Shown here: positions 61,191-64,000 of the stretch, piece after piece
Numbering within the stretch: the stretch's first letter is position 1
Layout: each line of letters begins with the position of its first letter
Source of the DNA: Prorocentrum cordatum
Lineage: Eukaryota; Sar; Dinophyceae; Prorocentrales; Prorocentraceae
DNA length: 64,000 nt
Assembly (NCBI GenBank): GCA_963575745.1
Contig: CAUYUJ010007224.1
Location: 1,098,234 to 1,162,233 of the forward strand
Direction: 5' to 3'
Notes under the pieces: generated by a model
Databases searched by the model: none
Seen by the model: the letters and a program-made list of their open reading frames with translations, nothing else
What the model was told of the DNA's origin: nothing
Made by a program: the position numbers and the translations under genes

Positions 61191-62161
61191 GTAGACAGCC
61201 CCGCACATTACGTCTCGCAAGGACGGATGACCACAAGGGCGAAAGGGAAAGGCCGGGAAGGGGGCGGAGGAACAGGAGGTCGGTCGGAAAACATCTTTCC
61301 CCATCCTCATCCGCATCCTTCCTCCAGTACGCCTCCCTCCTCTACCACCACAGTCGACTGACACCACCCCACCTACAACCAAACGTGCTGAACTGTTGCG
61401 ACCTTGCCGCGCACTCTTCTCGGAGATGTCTCGGGTTTCCGTGATAACGTGCCGAGACTGCACGGGGGACTTGCCTAAATGTTCGACATCGCTGGGTTGT
61501 AGGTGGGGTGGTGCCGTCTGATTTCTGGCCTGCACAGCCTCGTGATTCCAGTGAGGCCCCGTGCTGAACTCCACGGGCCCTCGGAGGCTCACGGCTGGGG
61601 CTGGGGCGACAGAGCGAAAGGAGGTCTGACCAGCAAGCTGGGCACAAAAGCGCGAGCTGCTCTTGCGGCTGCACGTCCTGCCATTGTACCAGCATCGCCC
61701 GTCACCTCCTGGCAAGCGATGCGTTCTTGTACGTACAGCCGGCTCGTCGGCATGCCGCCGATGCAACGCCAATGACGCGCGAAGCCCATAGGTCCCTGGC
61801 CGTTTCAGCCCCCCGCTAACAAATATATAGGCCCCCCGTTGACGCCTGAAGGGCCACAAGGACGGTACCGTCTGCGACCGTGTTCTCCTCGTCCGTCATT
61901 ATTGTTGCCGCCAGCGATGCAAATGTGACTGTCAGCTCACGTCGCTGCGCCGTTTGTTCTCGACGCGCCCAAGCAGACGAAGCCGCTACCGCGGCAAACC
62001 CTACGGCGAATCTTGCGTCCGAGGTGGAGTTTGCCTTGGTGGCCGAGGCGCCCTCTCGAAGACGTAAGGCCGCGCGTCGGAACAAATGGCGCGACGACTC
62101 ATGGAGGCTGTCATAGGGTGGAGGCGTTCGTTGAGGAATGTGCCCGGGAGGTTTCAGACCA
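61191..62161. other. Probable upstream part of LINE copy C, not resolved
   Basis: Frames change here. The last stretch before 62,162 reads 'VEAFVEECAREVSDHEGFLI' followed by a TGA, which looks like a continuation of the element in another frame. 61,880-62,116 has an Ala-rich basic frame. No ORF1-type motif was identified. Confidence 0.35.
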
Positions 62162-62179
62162 TGAAGGGTTCCTCATCTG

Positions 62180-64000
62180 ATGAGCGCGGCGGTGGGATGC
62201 ACGGCCGCTCCACGGTTGGAGCTCCACAGGCTTCTAGACCCCAGATTCCTCACCAAGATGACGGGCACCAACGTTGAGCTGCTGAGTGTGCTGCAGGCAT
62301 TCCTCAACTCCCAATGCGAGCCGTTTGTCGTGGCAGCGGACTGGAACATGGAGCCGCAGCTGTTGGAGAGCTCCTGGTGGCCACGGTCTGTGGGGGGTGC
62401 TGTCGTGGCGCCCAAGTTACCTACCTGCTCGGTGACCTCGGGAAACGACCGAGTTTACGACTACTTTGTGATACCAGCCTCCCTTGCGGCGCTGAGCCCG
62501 ACCGCAGAAGTGCTTCGGCCAACGACTACACAGCCCCACGCTCCAGTGCGGCTTACCTTCAGCAAGCTGGGGGCTCAAGCCAAAGTCTGGGTCTTGAGAG
62601 GCCCCAAGCGATTCGACCTGTCGACGGACATATCGGAGGAGGACCAGCTGAAGGCGGAGGAAGCAGCCCAGGACATAGTCTGGCAGGCGCCCCTGCCAAC
62701 TCCAGGCGAGAGGCCAGATGAGGCAGTGTGCGAGTTCTTCGACAAGGCGGAGGACCATCTGATTGCTATGTTGGGAGTCACCGACGGCCCCAAGTACCGT
62801 GGCAGAGCGGACGGGCTCAAGCGAGTAGAGATCAGCCTCAGGGACCTCCAGCGGACGGAGACCTCCAGAAAGGTAAGCCCTTTGACTAGGCTGTGGCTCT
62901 CGCTCGGCAGGCTTGTCAAGCAACTCAGGGCAGCGGCATCGGTTCCAGAGCCAGCCAAGAGCCATGTGCTATACATGAAGCACCTGGAGCAGGCGATCGC
63001 ATCCCTGGCAGCGCAGTTCGACGGCTTGGGCAACTCGATGTTCAACGGCACCAAGATGGACACGATAGTCCACGAGGTCAGGCGCGGCTCCTTTGACGGG
63101 CTGCAGGTGACGAAGGCCATCGCCATGGTCACTGACATGCACGTCAAGGGCGATGCGTCCGCAGCCAGGACCCGCTGGAAGGAGTTCGTGGACGAGTCGC
63201 TGGCTGGTGGAGGCCGTGGAGCTCATGCTATCAGCAAGAAGTCCCACGGTGAGGCGAAGCCGATCCTCGCGGACGGCAGCGGCGACTCGCCTCCGGTACC
63301 ACTGGTGGGCCAAGCGGCCTTGGATCAGATGCTGGTGGAGTGGAAGGCCCTGTGGAGCAGCGGGGATGCTCAGCAGACCAGTCCTGCTGACTGGCCTACC
63401 ACGTCGGAACTGCCCCCGATTACACCGGAGGAGGTGCTAGAGTCGGCGAGGACGTTCGCGAAGAACACGGCGCTCGGATGGGATGGATTCCACCCCAAAC
63501 TGCTGTTGATGCTGGGAAGGCCGTTCGCGCAGCGCATGGCTGACGTGCTGACGCAACGGGAAAGGCACCCGCAGCCGACGGCGATGTTCACCACGCTCAT
63601 CGTCTTCTTGGGCAAGCCTGGGGGCGGGCACCGCCCCATCGGCTTGATGTGCTTTTGGCTCCGTGTGTGGGGCAGGATTCGCAGGCAGTACAGGCAGTAC
63701 TGTTTGCAATGGGAGCGAGCCCACCGCCTTCCTGAGATTTGGGGCAGCAGCTCGGACACCTGCTGCGATAGGGCAGCGTACTTGCACAGCTTGTACCTCG
63801 GCCTTGCTCGGAAGGTCGGCTTCGACGGAGTCTCGGTCTACTTCGACATTAGCAAGTTCTACGAGAGGATCGATCATGGGCTGCTTCTGAAGGCGGCCGA
63901 GCTAAATGGATTCTGCACAGGCTTGGTGCGTGCGCTCTGTGTGGCATACTCGGGACCGAGGAGAGCGACGGCTGACAGCGCCGTCAGCGAGGTGATCCAT
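62180..64000 (+). CDS. LINE copy C: endonuclease-reverse transcriptase polyprotein, cut by the window end
   Basis: A single frame of 607 codons from the first in-frame ATG with no stop to the right edge. It begins inside the EEP endonuclease: 'PFVVAADWNME' (Gly/Ala-Asp-Trp-Asn motif), 'GGAVVAPKLPTC', 'DRVYDYFVI' (the Asp-Tyr-Phe core motif) and 'HAPVRLTF'. A linker follows, then RT blocks 'TALGWDGFHPKLL', 'GKPGGGHRPIGLM' and 'GVSVYFDISKFYERIDHGLL' with catalytic Asp556 of domain A. The YADD block lies beyond the window. The upstream end of the endonuclease is frame-shifted, so the copy may not be intact, but over the part seen here it shows no damage. Endonuclease and RT would give target-primed reverse transcription. 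It belongs to a different subfamily from copy A, judged by its motifs. Confidence 0.88.
   Translation, partial: MSAAVGCTAAPRLELHRLLDPRFLTKMTGTNVELLSVLQAFLNSQCEPFVVAADWNMEPQLLESSWWPRSVGGAVVAPKLPTCSVTSGNDRVYDYFVIPASLAALSPTAEVLRPTTTQPHAPVRLTFSKLGAQAKVWVLRGPKRFDLSTDISEEDQLKAEEAAQDIVWQAPLPTPGERPDEAVCEFFDKAEDHLIAMLGVTDGPKYRGRADGLKRVEISLRDLQRTETSRKVSPLTRLWLSLGRLVKQLRAAASVPEPAKSHVLYMKHLEQAIASLAAQFDGLGNSMFNGTKMDTIVHEVRRGSFDGLQVTKAIAMVTDMHVKGDASAARTRWKEFVDESLAGGGRGAHAISKKSHGEAKPILADGSGDSPPVPLVGQAALDQMLVEWKALWSSGDAQQTSPADWPTTSELPPITPEEVLESARTFAKNTALGWDGFHPKLLLMLGRPFAQRMADVLTQRERHPQPTAMFTTLIVFLGKPGGGHRPIGLMCFWLRVWGRIRRQYRQYCLQWERAHRLPEIWGSSSDTCCDRAAYLHSLYLGLARKVGFDGVSVYFDISKFYERIDHGLLLKAAELNGFCTGLVRALCVAYSGPRRATADSAVSEVIH

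Overview
The window reads as nuclear DNA of a dinoflagellate. It is very GC-rich and packed with trinucleotide microsatellites, mostly CTC/GGA. It carries decayed non-LTR retrotransposons. It holds one well-resolved nuclear gene whose introns mostly begin with GA instead of GT and whose 5' end carries a relic of the dinoflagellate spliced leader (SL). There is no prokaryotic gene organisation, CRISPR array, tRNA or rRNA that I can support. I cannot name the species; composition and repeat style would fit a Prorocentrum-like or Polarella-like genome, which is inference only.

The core is MCM6, a subunit of the replicative MCM2-7 helicase, on the + strand at 18,242-29,232. Seven exons join without any frame problem into 815 codons plus stop, close to the length of animal MCM6. 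The short introns 1-5 (110-253 bp) mostly have inverted-repeat ends, 3-5 bp direct repeats at their boundaries and GA-AG splice sites. These are the marks of introner elements, that is, introns made by a transposable element. Relatives of introns 2 and 5 lie outside the gene at 7.4 and 8.5 kb. Intron 6 is 7.6 kb and is built from nested composite repeats, including a large inverted duplication. The SL relic 71 bases before the ATG implies that the gene once passed through an mRNA (retroposition). If so, its introns were gained afterwards.

Retroelements: copy A (151-3,758) is a decayed full-length LINE with endonuclease, reverse transcriptase and Cys/His tail. Copy B (34,786-36,283) is a 5'-truncated LINE with zinc finger, RNase H and tail. 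Copy C (62,180 to the right edge) is an open, apparently undamaged endonuclease-reverse transcriptase frame cut by the window end.

Elsewhere I see only exon-like fragments: a membrane-acyltransferase-like exon near 11.0 kb, a minus-strand C-terminal exon at 45.6-45.9 kb embedded in an in-frame 42-bp repeat, and a few weak candidates. Most of the remaining DNA is microsatellite, minisatellite and dispersed repeat. Several dispersed families recur: a 220-bp palindromic element (3 copies), a roughly 165-bp element (about 10 copies) and several smaller ones. A 100-N assembly gap sits at 37,028-37,127 inside a CTA repeat.
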